Source: Pseudoxanthomonas composti (GTDB lineage: Bacteria > Pseudomonadota > Gammaproteobacteria > Xanthomonadales > Xanthomonadaceae). Taken from it: a stretch of 64,000 nt of DNA. The notes beneath the pieces are model-generated. The model made no database searches and was not told the DNA's origin. It saw nothing but the letters and a program-made list of their open reading frames with translations. Location of the stretch: assembly GCF_004122095.1 (NCBI RefSeq), contig NZ_SAWZ01000013.1, forward strand, positions 1 through 64,000, written 5' to 3'. This document shows positions 9,837 through 18,903 of the stretch, one piece after another (position 1 is the first letter of the stretch; each line of letters begins with the position of its first letter). Position numbers and translations under genes: made by a program.

Positions 9837-10379
9837 TCAGTTGGCTGCGACTGCCTTGGCAATCGCATCTGTGAAGGCAGGAATGTCATCGGGGTTGCGA
9901 CTGGTGATGATGTTGCCGTCCACCACGACTTCGTTGTCTTCCCAGTGTCCGCCCGCGTTGGCCAGATCGGTCTTGAGCGATGCCCAGGAGGTCACCTTGC
10001 GGCCCTTGGCCAGGCCGGTCTCCACCAGCAACCAGGGGCCATGGCAGATCGCGGCCACCGGTTTGTTGTCGGTGGCGAAGGACTTGATCAGGTCCAGCGC
10101 CTTGGACTCACGCCGCAGGTTGTCCGGGTTGATCACGCCGCCCGGCAGCACCAGCGCGTCGTACTCACTGGAACGGGCCTGCCCCAGCGGCTTGTCGACC
10201 TGCACCGCGTTGCCCCAATCCTTCTTGTCCCAGCCGCGGATGCTGTCGCTGCCGTCGGGTGAGATCACGTGGACGGTAGCGCCCTGTTCTTCCAGCCGAC
10301 GTTTAGGTTCTTCCAGCTCCGACTGTTCGAAGCCGTCGGTGGCCAGGATGGCGATGGTCTTGCCTTTGAGATCGTGCAT
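9837..10379 (-). CDS. DJ-1/PfpI-family protein (type 1 glutamine amidotransferase-like)
   Basis: A 180-residue single-domain protein with the flavodoxin-like fold of the DJ-1/PfpI superfamily. The nucleophile-elbow Cys is Cys112 in AAICHGPWLL, and the acid before it is in ATDGFEQSELEEP (Glu18 or a neighbour). The organisation matches the YhbO/PfpI branch, whose members have been described as deglycases or stress chaperones; which activity applies is not visible here. The start is well supported by GGAGGAAA 6-7 bases upstream of ATG 10379. It is divergent from the DUF4142 lipoprotein gene and close to catalase, which fits an oxidative or carbonyl stress role. Confidence 0.9.
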   Translation of the reverse strand: MHDLKGKTIAILATDGFEQSELEEPKRRLEEQGATVHVISPDGSDSIRGWDKKDWGNAVQVDKPLGQARSSEYDALVLPGGVINPDNLRRESKALDLIKSFATDNKPVAAICHGPWLLVETGLAKGRKVTSWASLKTDLANAGGHWEDNEVVVDGNIITSRNPDDIPAFTDAIAKAVAAN

Positions 10380-10608
10380 GTCGTTTCCTCCGTCAAATGG
10401 TGAGAACGATGCTGTTGGCCTGCGCGTTCCGGCAGCATGAAAACCTGGCGCCCGCTTACTGACCTGCCCTCAACACATCGCGCCTGCGCCGACGCCGAGG
10501 AGTGCCGCGCTGGCAACGGCCATGCGCGCGGCGCGGTTGCCCCGCACTCACGGCGCTTTGGCACCTGCGCACAGACACTGGTGGCCCCCTACTTTCTTCG
10601 GAGTCTCC

Positions 10609-11190
10609 ATGCGCAGGTTCTCGACCCTCACCAGCCTGGCCCTGCTGCTGTCCCTGGGGGCGTGCAGCAAGCCCGGCGATGAAGCCTCGCGCACGGCGCC
10701 GGCTCCCTCGCCCGAACCGACCACGGCCAGCATTCCCGGCCAGACCGGCGAGCCCACGCGCGACCCGGCGCAGATCGCGGGGGTGGTGGCTGCCTTTGCC
10801 GAGACCGAGATCGCGATCAGCCAGATCATCATCGACCGCAACATCGAGGGGCCACTGCGCGACTTCGCGGTCCAGCTGCAGCAGACGCATCGGCAGATCG
10901 AGGAACGCGCCAAGGCGATGAATGCGAGCAAGGACGGTCAGCGCGTTGCCCTGCAGCAAGCCAAGGCCAAGACCGAGGTCAAGTCGCTGAGCGAGGAGCA
11001 GGACGACCAAGCGCTGATGAACGCCTACATCGCCGCGGTGGTGCGTGACCACGGCGATGCGCTCAAGCAGCTCGACGCCGAGTTGATCCCTGCTGCCAAC
11101 GGCGAGCTGAAAGCCTTCCTGGAAGACGTGCGCAAGCAGATCGCGGCCCAGCACGAAGAAGCGCAGGCCCTGGCCTCGGCACGCTATTGA
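10609..11190 (+). CDS. DUF4142-type lipoprotein
   Basis: A 193-residue envelope lipoprotein. The N-terminus is a lipoprotein signal peptide with lipobox SLGACSK (Cys about residue 18; Ser at +2, compatible with outer membrane sorting). A Pro/Thr-rich linker (about 25-50) leads to a four-helix DUF4142-like domain (about 55-190), the ferritin-like helical fold common in Gram-negative periplasmic proteins. The frame begins further upstream, but ATG 10609 is preceded by TCGGAGTC at good spacing and gives the signal peptide. Function unknown; homologues are often reported as stress-induced. Confidence 0.82.
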   Translation: MRRFSTLTSLALLLSLGACSKPGDEASRTAPAPSPEPTTASIPGQTGEPTRDPAQIAGVVAAFAETEIAISQIIIDRNIEGPLRDFAVQLQQTHRQIEERAKAMNASKDGQRVALQQAKAKTEVKSLSEEQDDQALMNAYIAAVVRDHGDALKQLDAELIPAANGELKAFLEDVRKQIAAQHEEAQALASARY

Positions 11191-11300
11191 GCCGGTCGCC
11201 TCAAGAAGCAGTCCAATTGCTCAGGCGCCGCCGTCGCGCGTGAGCGCTACGCGCCACACGGCCTGACGAGACCGTCGGCGCCGCATAGCCGGGATCGCGC

Positions 11301-14300
11301 TCAGCCGTCCCAGGTCAACCCGCGCGGGGCGCTGGAGAATCCAGCGCCCCGTAACGCATCGGTCACAGGTCCGCGGTCGACGGCCGATTCGTCGATCCGC
11401 TCCAGGGTGAAGCGCAAGGCGTTGCCGCGCCGCAGCGCTTGCACCAGCGCTTGCGCGGCCCGTGACAGCCTGGCTTCGGCGCCTGCTGCGCCAGGCGACA
11501 GGAAGTTCAACAGCCCCCGTCCGCCCTGGCCGAGATAGAACACCAGCGCGCCGCTGTCGACCACCACGAAGGCCCCCGCACGCCGCGTCGGGCGCGTGCC
11601 GAAGGGGTGGTCTGGCCATGGCAGCACCGCGCCGAAGGGGTTGGCCGGGTCGACGGCGGACAAGGCGATGGCCTGCGCGCTGCCGGCCCGCGCTCGACCC
11701 GCCAACGCACGCAGGCGATCGACCGTGGTCCGCTCGGCGAACTGCGCCCCACCCAGCCCCTCCACGAAACGACCGCGCAGTACGCGGCCGGCGTCTTCCA
11801 TGCCGCGCAGGACCTGCTGCAGCGCCGGGAAGCCACCGACGATGCCTTCGCTCATGGCCGCGCCGCGGGTGACGATGGCATGCCGCTCCAGCAGGGCCTC
11901 GGTCATCGCAACGGCGCGCTCGGTGTCGCCCAGGGGCTCACGCTGCAGCAGCGACCACCGGCCGTCCAGGGTGGGTGCGGCGAAGCTCGCCACGCCCAAG
12001 GTGGCGACGACGGCAGCGTCGGGCTCCCACAACGGCACGCGCCGCCGCGCCGCGCGATGGCGCGCACGACCGACCCGCCGCGCCCGCTGCGGGTGGGCAC
12101 CATTGAAGGCACGCAGTGGCGCCCAGGAGTCCGTAGTCACCACGCCCTTCCAGAGCAGATCCCACAGCGCGGCGTGGAAGCGTTCCACATCGAAGGCCTC
12201 CCCGGCGCCCAGCCTGGCCTGCACATGCAGCGCCAGCTGCCGCGCGAAGTAGCCCGCGCCTCCTTCCAGCGCCTGGACGATGGCCTGCTCCAGCGGCGAT
12301 GCGGTCAGCTGCGACAGGTCCAGCGCCGGCAGCGATTCGGCGGCCAGCTCGCGCAGATGCAGCGACACCAGGCCGTCGTCCTCGCCCAGGCGGCCGTGGC
12401 CGCACCATTGCACGGCGCCGCTGCCGATCAACGCGTCGAGCACGTTCGGCGCATAGGCGCGCACCCGCGCCGGCAGGATCTGCTGCTCCCAGGCCGACAC
12501 CGGCAGCGGCACGCCGGCCAGCTGCTCCACCACGTGCAGCACGCCCTCCGGGCCTTCCAGGCGTTGCCCGGGCGCCAGGTCGTGGCGCTCCAGCAGCAGG
12601 CGCACCAGGGCGGCCTGCGGCACCGGCCGCGCCGCCTCGCGCGCGGCCTGCAGCGAGCGCACGCGCAGGCGCTGGAAGACCTCCTGCGCCAGCCATGCCC
12701 TGGTGGCGTCCGCATGCCCGGACCTTGCGGCATCCTCCACTTCCGGCTCGGCCAGGCGGGCGAAATTGCCGCGCAGCAGGCGTCCCTGCTCGGCCAGCGC
12801 GACCAGTGCCGCCTCCGCCACCGCAACGCCCAGGCCCAGCGCCTGGGCCAGTTGCCGGGTGGTGAACGGGCCGTGCACCCGCGCGTAGCGCCAGACCAGC
12901 TCGCCGAGCGGGTCCGGCGTGGGCTGCAGGAACACCGCCGGCACCTGTGCCGGCACGCGCACCCCCAGGGCATCGCGCAGACGGCCGGCGTCCTCGATGG
13001 CGGCCCAGTGCGGCGTGCCACCCAGGACGATCTGGATGGCGCGCCCCTGCTCGCGCAGCGCCGCAAGCGCGCTCCCGGCCTCGCCCTGCTTCATCCGCCT
13101 GGCCACCGCCTCACTGGTCAACGGCCCCAGCTGCCGCAACAGATCGGCCACGCCTTCCACGCCCACGACCTGGCGCTCGGCCGACAGGCATTGCAGATCG
13201 GCGGCGATGCGCGCGACCACGGCCGGATCCAGCAGCTCGGCGGCGTCGACCTGGCCGAGCAGCTCGCCCAACAGGCCACTGTCCAGGGTCAGCATGGAGG
13301 CGCGGCGCTCGGCGGCAGGCGCATCGCCGGCATACAGGAACTCGGCCACGTAGCCGAACAGCAGGTTGGCCGCGAACGGTGAAGGCGTCTGCGTCTGCAC
13401 CTCCACCAGCCGCACCTCCTCGCGGGCGATGCGCTGCATCAGCCGCTCCAGCGCGTCCAGGTCGTAGACGTCCTGCAGGCATTCGCGCGCGGTCTCAACC
13501 AGGATGGGGAACTCGGGGTATTGCTGGGCGATGGCCAGCAGCTGCCCGGCGCGCAACCGCTGCTGCCACAGCGGCGAGCGTTTGCCCGGCTGCCGGCGCG
13601 GCAGCAGCAGCGCGCGCGAGGCGCACTCGCGAAAGCGCGCGGCGAACAGGGCCGAGCCGCCGACGCAGCGGCTGACCTGCTCGCGCAGCTGCTTGGGGTC
13701 GAACACGAACAGTTCGGCGCCCGGAATGCGACCGGTGGTCTCGGGCAGACGCACCACGATGCCGTCGTCGCTGGCCACCACCGCCGGATCCACCTGCCAC
13801 TGCTCGCGCAGCCGGTCGGCCAGGGCCAGCGCCCAGGGATCGTGCACGGCACGCCCATACGGCGAGTGCAGCATGATGCGCCAGTCGCCGGTTTCGTCGC
13901 GGCTGCGCTCGGCCACCAGGGTCTGCGCGCCGGGCACCAGGCCCGTGGCCTGGCGCTGCTCGCGCACCAGCGCCAGCAGGTTGGCGCTGCCCCTGGCGTC
14001 CAGCCCGCACGCGGCCAGGCGGGACTGCAAGGCGGGCGTCATGCCCGCTTCGTCGCCTTCGATCTCCGCGGCCAGCGTTTCCAGGAACTGCCCGACCGCC
14101 TGGCCCAGCTCAGCCGGCCGGCCCAGGCCTTCGCCGCGCCAGAACGGCAGGCGCGCCGAGCGCCCCGGCGCCGGGGTGACCACGACCTGGTCGTGGGTGA
14201 TCTGGTCGATGCGCCAGGAGGTCGCCCCCAGGGTGATGACATCGTTGACGCGCGACTCGTGCACCATCTCTTCGTCCAGCTCGCCCACCCGGCGCGAGCC

Positions 14301-16004
14301 GGCGCGCTCCTCGCCCTCGGGCAGGACCACGCGGTAGCTTCCGCGGTCGGGAATGGTGCCGCCGCTGGTCACCGCCAGCTGCCGGGCACCAGGACGCGCG
14401 CTGAGCTGATTGGTCTGGCGGTTCCACACCAGGCGCGGCCGGAAACCGGCGAAGTCGTCGGAGGAATAGCGCCCGGCCAGCATGTCCAGGGTGGCCTCGA
14501 ACGCGCGACGCGGCAGGTCCCGGTACGGCGCGGCGCGGCGGACGCGGGCGAACCAAGCCTCCACGTCCAGCGGCTCCATCGCCACCGCCGCGACGGTGTG
14601 CTGGGCCAGCACGTCCAGCGGATTGACCGGCGGGGACAAGGCCTCGATCCGCCCGGCCAGCATGCACTCCACCGCCACCGTGGTGTCGATGAGATCGCGC
14701 CGGGTGCGTGGGTACAGGCGCCCGGAGGACAGCCCGCCCACCTGGTGGCCGGCGCGGCCCACGCGCTGCAGCGCGCTGGCCACCGATGGCGGTGCGGCGA
14801 CCTGGATGACCAGGTCCACCTGCCCCATGTCGATGCCCAGCTCCAGGCTGGAGGTGGCCACCACGCAGCGCAGCTGCCCGTCCTTGAGCGCCTGCTCGAT
14901 CTCGGCGCGCTGCTCCTTGGAAACCGAGCCATGGTGGGAACGGGCGATGTGCTCGGGCGCCACCGTCACCCGCTTGGACGTCGCGCCGGAGAACGAATCG
15001 AATGGCTGAGCCTCCACTTGTGCCGTGGGCAGGCCCGCAGCCTGGGCCACGCGTTCGGCATGCAGCTCGTTCAAGCGGGCGGTGAGCTTTTCGGCCACCC
15101 CGCGCGAGTTGGCGAAGACGATGGTGGAGCGGCGGCGCAGCACCTCATCGAGGATGCTGGCCTCCACGTGCGGCCAGATCGACCCGGCCCTGGTGCCGCG
15201 CGCCTGGCCCCCGGCATCGTGCGCGGGGATGTCGGACATGTCCTCCACCGGCACCACGATCTGCAGGTCCAGGCGCCGCCGCGATGGCGGGCTCACCACC
15301 CTGACCGGTCGGTCGCCGCCCAGGAAGCGTGCGACCACCTCGGGCGGACGCACGGTCGCCGACAGACCGATGCGCTGGGCCGGCCGCTGCAGCCCGGCCT
15401 CCAGCCGCTCCAGCGTCAACGCCAGGTGCGTGCCGCGCTTGCTGCCGGCCACGGCATGAATCTCATCGATGATGATGGTGTCCACCTCGCGCAGGGTGTC
15501 CCTGGCCTTGGAGGTCAGCATCAGGAACAGCGACTCGGGCGTGGTGATCAGGATGTCCGGCGGTCGCCGCGCCAGCCGCGCGCGTTCGGATGGGGTGGTG
15601 TCGCCGCTGCGGATAGCCACCGACGGCTCGCTGATCGGATCGCCACGGTGGCGACGCTGGGCGGCCACGCCTTGCAGTGGCCGCTCCAGGTTGCGACGGA
15701 TATCGGCTGCCAGCGCCTTGATCGGCGAGATGTAGAGCACCCGGGTGCCGGCAGCCGGTGCCACGCCTTTGCCCGCGGGCCGGGGCGTAGGCGCCTCGAA
15801 CAGACGGTCGATGGCATACAGGAAGGCCGCCAAAGTCTTGCCCGAGCCGGTAGGCGCGATGACTAGCGTGTGCTCGCCGCTGCTGATCGCCTCCCAGGCC
15901 TGCAGCTGCACGGGCGTGGCATGTTCGAAGGAAGCGGCGAACCAGGCCCGGGTCGCCGGGCTGAAAGCGGACAGGGCCGCCAATGTGGGAGATGGATCAG
16001 TCAT
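11301..16004 (-). CDS. lhr: ATP-dependent helicase Lhr (long form)
   Basis: Superfamily 2 DNA/RNA helicase of the Lhr family, 1567 residues, similar in length to E. coli Lhr (about 1540). RecA domain 1 has Walker A PTGSGKT near residue 55, DEIH in motif II and SATVRPP in motif III. Domain 2 has SSLELGIDMG and QRVGRAGHQ (motifs V and VI). The Lhr core with its winged helix extends to about 870. The remaining C-terminal 700 residues match the long extension of bacterial Lhr. ATG 16004 is preferred to the in-frame TTG at 16010. It is a stand-alone gene, divergent from the DUF748 gene across a heptamer-repeat element. Proposed family role: DNA repair, biased 3'-5' translocation. Confidence 0.93.
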   Translation of the reverse strand: MTDPSPTLAALSAFSPATRAWFAASFEHATPVQLQAWEAISSGEHTLVIAPTGSGKTLAAFLYAIDRLFEAPTPRPAGKGVAPAAGTRVLYISPIKALAADIRRNLERPLQGVAAQRRHRGDPISEPSVAIRSGDTTPSERARLARRPPDILITTPESLFLMLTSKARDTLREVDTIIIDEIHAVAGSKRGTHLALTLERLEAGLQRPAQRIGLSATVRPPEVVARFLGGDRPVRVVSPPSRRRLDLQIVVPVEDMSDIPAHDAGGQARGTRAGSIWPHVEASILDEVLRRRSTIVFANSRGVAEKLTARLNELHAERVAQAAGLPTAQVEAQPFDSFSGATSKRVTVAPEHIARSHHGSVSKEQRAEIEQALKDGQLRCVVATSSLELGIDMGQVDLVIQVAAPPSVASALQRVGRAGHQVGGLSSGRLYPRTRRDLIDTTVAVECMLAGRIEALSPPVNPLDVLAQHTVAAVAMEPLDVEAWFARVRRAAPYRDLPRRAFEATLDMLAGRYSSDDFAGFRPRLVWNRQTNQLSARPGARQLAVTSGGTIPDRGSYRVVLPEGEERAGSRRVGELDEEMVHESRVNDVITLGATSWRIDQITHDQVVVTPAPGRSARLPFWRGEGLGRPAELGQAVGQFLETLAAEIEGDEAGMTPALQSRLAACGLDARGSANLLALVREQRQATGLVPGAQTLVAERSRDETGDWRIMLHSPYGRAVHDPWALALADRLREQWQVDPAVVASDDGIVVRLPETTGRIPGAELFVFDPKQLREQVSRCVGGSALFAARFRECASRALLLPRRQPGKRSPLWQQRLRAGQLLAIAQQYPEFPILVETARECLQDVYDLDALERLMQRIAREEVRLVEVQTQTPSPFAANLLFGYVAEFLYAGDAPAAERRASMLTLDSGLLGELLGQVDAAELLDPAVVARIAADLQCLSAERQVVGVEGVADLLRQLGPLTSEAVARRMKQGEAGSALAALREQGRAIQIVLGGTPHWAAIEDAGRLRDALGVRVPAQVPAVFLQPTPDPLGELVWRYARVHGPFTTRQLAQALGLGVAVAEAALVALAEQGRLLRGNFARLAEPEVEDAARSGHADATRAWLAQEVFQRLRVRSLQAAREAARPVPQAALVRLLLERHDLAPGQRLEGPEGVLHVVEQLAGVPLPVSAWEQQILPARVRAYAPNVLDALIGSGAVQWCGHGRLGEDDGLVSLHLRELAAESLPALDLSQLTASPLEQAIVQALEGGAGYFARQLALHVQARLGAGEAFDVERFHAALWDLLWKGVVTTDSWAPLRAFNGAHPQRARRVGRARHRAARRRVPLWEPDAAVVATLGVASFAAPTLDGRWSLLQREPLGDTERAVAMTEALLERHAIVTRGAAMSEGIVGGFPALQQVLRGMEDAGRVLRGRFVEGLGGAQFAERTTVDRLRALAGRARAGSAQAIALSAVDPANPFGAVLPWPDHPFGTRPTRRAGAFVVVDSGALVFYLGQGGRGLLNFLSPGAAGAEARLSRAAQALVQALRRGNALRFTLERIDESAVDRGPVTDALRGAGFSSAPRGLTWDG

Positions 16005-16110
16005 TGACAAGCCGTGGCGGTGCGAGCGTGCGCGGCACCGGCTGCGTCAATCGACGAATCTGCAGCGGAACGGGGGAACGGGCGCACCGCGCGAAGATAG
16101 CGCATGTGGG

Positions 16111-16329
16111 GGGATTGGGGATTGGGGATTGGGGATTGGGGATTCGGGATTCGGGATTCGGGATTCGGGATTCGGGATTCGGGATTCGGGATTCGGGATT
16201 CGGGATTGAAGATTTTCGCGCGCCCTTCTTGGCAAGGCGTGACCCACGCAAAAGCCACACACGTCGGCAATCCCCCAGCAAATCCCCAATCCCCAATCCC
16301 CAATCCCCAATCCCGAATCCCCAATCCCC
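16111..16329. repeat. Inverted pair of heptamer (GGGATTS) arrays
   Basis: The left arm (16111-16208) is 14 uninterrupted 7-bp units: four GGGATTG, nine GGGATTC, one GGGATTG. The right arm (16281-16329) is seven units of the complement (AATCCCC or AATCCCG), preceded by two degenerate units. The arms could form a long imperfect hairpin around a 72-bp centre. The GGG(G)ATT runs also have G-quadruplex potential, on the plus strand in the left arm and on the minus strand in the right arm. It occupies most of the gap between lhr and the DUF748 gene. Long frames across it encode only repetitive IPNPES-type peptides and are not genes. Confidence 0.95.
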
Positions 16330-16393
16330 ACCACCGCACACGCTTGACACCGCCGCGCCTACCATGCCCACCTCGCGACAACAGGCATCCCGC

Positions 16394-17470
16394 ATGAAAC
16401 GGCGTTACCGCATCCCCGCCTGGCTGGCCTTGGCGGCCGTGCTGCTGATCGGCGCGCGGCTGGCGCTTCCGTCCATCGTCCTGCAACAGATCAATGCGCG
16501 CATTGCGCACATGGGCGACTACCGCGGGCATGTGCGCGATGTCGATATCGCGCTGTGGCGGGGCGCCTACGTCCTGCACGACCTGGAGATCACCAAGACC
16601 AGCGGCAAGATCACCGTGCCGTTCTTCCTGGCGCAGCGGACCGATATCGCCCTGTCCTGGCGCCACCTGTTCCGCGGCCGGGTCGTGGGTGAGCTTGAGT
16701 TCCAGTCGCCGGTGATCAACTTCGTCGACGGACGCGACCAGAGCGACTCCCAGGCCGGACAGGGCGTGGATTGGCGCGAGCAGCTGGACCGCATCGTGCT
16801 GTTCCAGGTCAACACCCTGGACATCCATGACGGCGTGGTGCGCTTCCACAACCTCATCCGCCAGCCGAAGGTCAGCGTGGCGGTCCAAGCCATCCAGGCG
16901 CATGTGACCAACCTGGGCAATGTGCTGCCGCCCAAGGATCCGCGGCGCATCGCCCACCTGGATGCCACCGGACGGGTGCTCGGCACCGCGCCGCTGGAGG
17001 TCAAGGCCGACTTCGACCCGTTCGACAAGGCGGGGGATTTCGACGTGCACCTGCGCGCGACCGGCATTGAACTCACCCGCTTGAACACGCTGGCACGCGC
17101 TTACGCCAAGGTCGATTTCGAATCCGGTCACGGCGACTTCGTGCTGGAGCTGCAGGCGCGCGACGGCGTACTGGACGGCTACGCCACGCCGTTGTTCAAG
17201 GACATGCAGATCTTCAGCTGGAAGGGCGATGTCCAGGACTCCAGCAAGAATCCGCTGCGCATCGTCTGGGAGGCCACCACCGAGGTGGTGACCAAGGTCT
17301 TCAAGAATCAGCCGGAGGACCAGTTCGCCACGCGGGTGCCCATCCAGGGCCGGCTGGGCGACCGTGAACTGGGCACGCTGCCGGCGATCCTGGGCATTCT
17401 CAGGAACGCCTTCGTCAAGGCCTACAGCGCGGACTTCGAACGTCTCAAGCCGCGCCCGTCGCGCGAGTGA
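16394..17470 (+). CDS. DUF748/AsmA-like envelope protein
   Basis: A 358-residue protein with an N-terminal membrane anchor (about 9-28) followed by a beta-rich periplasmic region. The pattern is that of DUF748/AsmA-family proteins: the helix ending IVLQQINARIAHMGDYRG, then repeated strand motifs such as VVGELEFQSPVINFVDGRD and VNTLDIHDGVVRFHN. The length is much shorter than full AsmA or YdbH proteins. Start: ATG 16394 (MKRRYR) puts positive charges directly before the anchor; ATG 16364 in frame adds ten residues. Its stop codon directly abuts that of the convergent regulator gene (17470/17471). A role in envelope lipid or lipoprotein handling is only inferred. Confidence 0.8.
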   Translation: MKRRYRIPAWLALAAVLLIGARLALPSIVLQQINARIAHMGDYRGHVRDVDIALWRGAYVLHDLEITKTSGKITVPFFLAQRTDIALSWRHLFRGRVVGELEFQSPVINFVDGRDQSDSQAGQGVDWREQLDRIVLFQVNTLDIHDGVVRFHNLIRQPKVSVAVQAIQAHVTNLGNVLPPKDPRRIAHLDATGRVLGTAPLEVKADFDPFDKAGDFDVHLRATGIELTRLNTLARAYAKVDFESGHGDFVLELQARDGVLDGYATPLFKDMQIFSWKGDVQDSSKNPLRIVWEATTEVVTKVFKNQPEDQFATRVPIQGRLGDRELGTLPAILGILRNAFVKAYSADFERLKPRPSRE

Positions 17471-18790
17471 TCAGCTGTGCGCGGCGTCGTCGGGGCGCCG
17501 CCTGACCCAGTTGTGGATGGTCCGGGTGCTGACGCCCAGGACGCGCGAGGCCGCGGTCTTGTCGCCGTTGCAGTGCTTGAGCGTGGCCTCGAGCATGATC
17601 TGCTCGACTTCGCGCATACGCGTGCCGACGGGAATGACCACCGCGTCCTGCGCGTGCGCCAGCGCCTTGGAGGTCGACTCGCTTGCCGGCGCGATGGCTT
17701 CCATCGCCACGGTGGGCTTCTGCGCGCCGCGCGTCACGCGCAGCTGCACCTCGCCCTCTTCGCGCGAGGAATACGCCTGGGCCACGGCGTTGGCGAGCTC
17801 GCGCACATTGCCCGGCCAGGGATAGCTGCGCACGTGGTCGGCAATGCGGGCCAGCGCCCTGTCCTGGCCGCTGCGTGCGTTGTGCTGTTCCAGAAAATGC
17901 CGTGCCAGCAGGTCCAGGTCATGTCCGCGCTCGCGCAGCGGCGGCAGGTGGATGCCGTGCTCGTACAGGCGGTAGAACAGTCCCGGGTAGATGACCCCGG
18001 CTGCCGCCTCCATCGGCTCGCCAGTGGCCGCGACGATGCGGGTGAACGCGTCGGGATCGGTCGTATCGCTTTGCAGGCCCCTGATAAAGCTGGCGAATTC
18101 GCGCTGCAGGCCGGATGCGAGCAGATCGATGTCCTGCAGCAACAGCGTGCCGGCGCGACTGCGCTCGTAGGCCTCGACCAGCGCCTGCAGACCGAAGTCG
18201 CTGTTGTGCTGCGCCTGCCAGCAATTGACGAGCACGAGCTCACCCTTGGCTCCGCTGGCGGCGTGCAAGGCACGCGCCACCGTGGCCTTGCCGGTGCCGG
18301 CTTCGCCGAACAGCATGACGTGGACCGCCGAGCCGGCGGCGCGGCGGATGTCCGCGCGCAGTCGTGTCATCGGCGGACTGGTGCCGACCAGCCCCATGCT
18401 GTCCGGCACCCTCGCCTGCTGGTCCGAGTAACTGCTGGCCACGCTTCTGAGCAGTTCAAGCAGCTTGCTCGCGGGCAGGGGCTTGAGCCAGTAATCGCTG
18501 GCGTGGCTGGACACGGCGCGCGCGATCTCGCTGGCATCGGCGCTGCCGCTGACCATGACCACCTTGCCGCGATGCCGCGGGGTGAGCGTATCCAGCACTT
18601 CGTAGCCCGAGCCATCGGGCAGACGCACGTCCAGCAGCATCAGGTCCGGGCTGTGATCGCGCAGCCAGCGCTTGGCTTCGCCGACGCTGTGCATGCCGCG
18701 CGCCTGGAATCCATACTCGGAGGCGATCTCCGCGGCCAGGCTGCAGAAGTTGGTGTCGTCGTCCACGATCGCAAAAGAGGGGTTTGCCAT
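17471..18790 (-). CDS. NtrC-like response regulator lacking the GAFTGA loop
   Basis: A 439-residue regulator with three domains. A receiver (1-120) has the acidic pocket IVDDD, phosphoacceptor in LMLLDVRLPDG, VSGSA and Lys in LKPL. An AAA+ domain (about 133-350) has Walker A GEAGTGK and arginine-rich PPLRERGHDL. A C-terminal Fis-type helix-turn-helix (about 395-430) reads NGDKTAASRVLGVSTRTIHNW. Where bacterial enhancer-binding proteins carry GAFTGA, the sequence runs VNCWQAQHNSDFGLQALVEA. Sigma-54 contact is therefore unlikely, and a mode of regulation like that of GAFTGA-less family members is inferred. No partner kinase is adjacent; the divergent neighbour is cheB. Confidence 0.88.
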   Translation of the reverse strand: MANPSFAIVDDDTNFCSLAAEIASEYGFQARGMHSVGEAKRWLRDHSPDLMLLDVRLPDGSGYEVLDTLTPRHRGKVVMVSGSADASEIARAVSSHASDYWLKPLPASKLLELLRSVASSYSDQQARVPDSMGLVGTSPPMTRLRADIRRAAGSAVHVMLFGEAGTGKATVARALHAASGAKGELVLVNCWQAQHNSDFGLQALVEAYERSRAGTLLLQDIDLLASGLQREFASFIRGLQSDTTDPDAFTRIVAATGEPMEAAAGVIYPGLFYRLYEHGIHLPPLRERGHDLDLLARHFLEQHNARSGQDRALARIADHVRSYPWPGNVRELANAVAQAYSSREEGEVQLRVTRGAQKPTVAMEAIAPASESTSKALAHAQDAVVIPVGTRMREVEQIMLEATLKHCNGDKTAASRVLGVSTRTIHNWVRRRPDDAAHS

Positions 18791-18903
18791 AGATCACCAT
18801 TTCCATATCACGATGTGTGAATCCCCCACTGCCTAGTGTGCCTTTCACGCGCGTTCATGCATCGTGATCGGCGAACGCTGCGCACACGCGCCGGAGATCT
18901 TGG

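Noticed and set aside
13521-15866. A 781-codon plus-strand frame inside lhr
   Set aside because: Shadow of the Lhr coding strand; no ribosome binding site or family similarity, while the Lhr helicase motifs are unambiguous.
16111-16329. CRISPR-like array
   Set aside because: Units are 7 bp and contiguous with no unique spacers, and no cas genes are present.
16344-16372. TTGACA as a promoter for the DUF748 gene
   Set aside because: No acceptable -10 at 16-18 bp; the nearest TAxxAT-like hexamer is only 10 bp away.
16001-17131. Minus-strand frames through the heptamer array encoding repeated IPNPES peptides
   Set aside because: A 7-bp array with no stop in any phase gives repetitive peptides on both strands; there is no start context and the array is intergenic.
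17471-18790. Sigma-54 enhancer-binding protein
   Set aside because: The GAFTGA loop is absent although the rest of the AAA+ domain is present.
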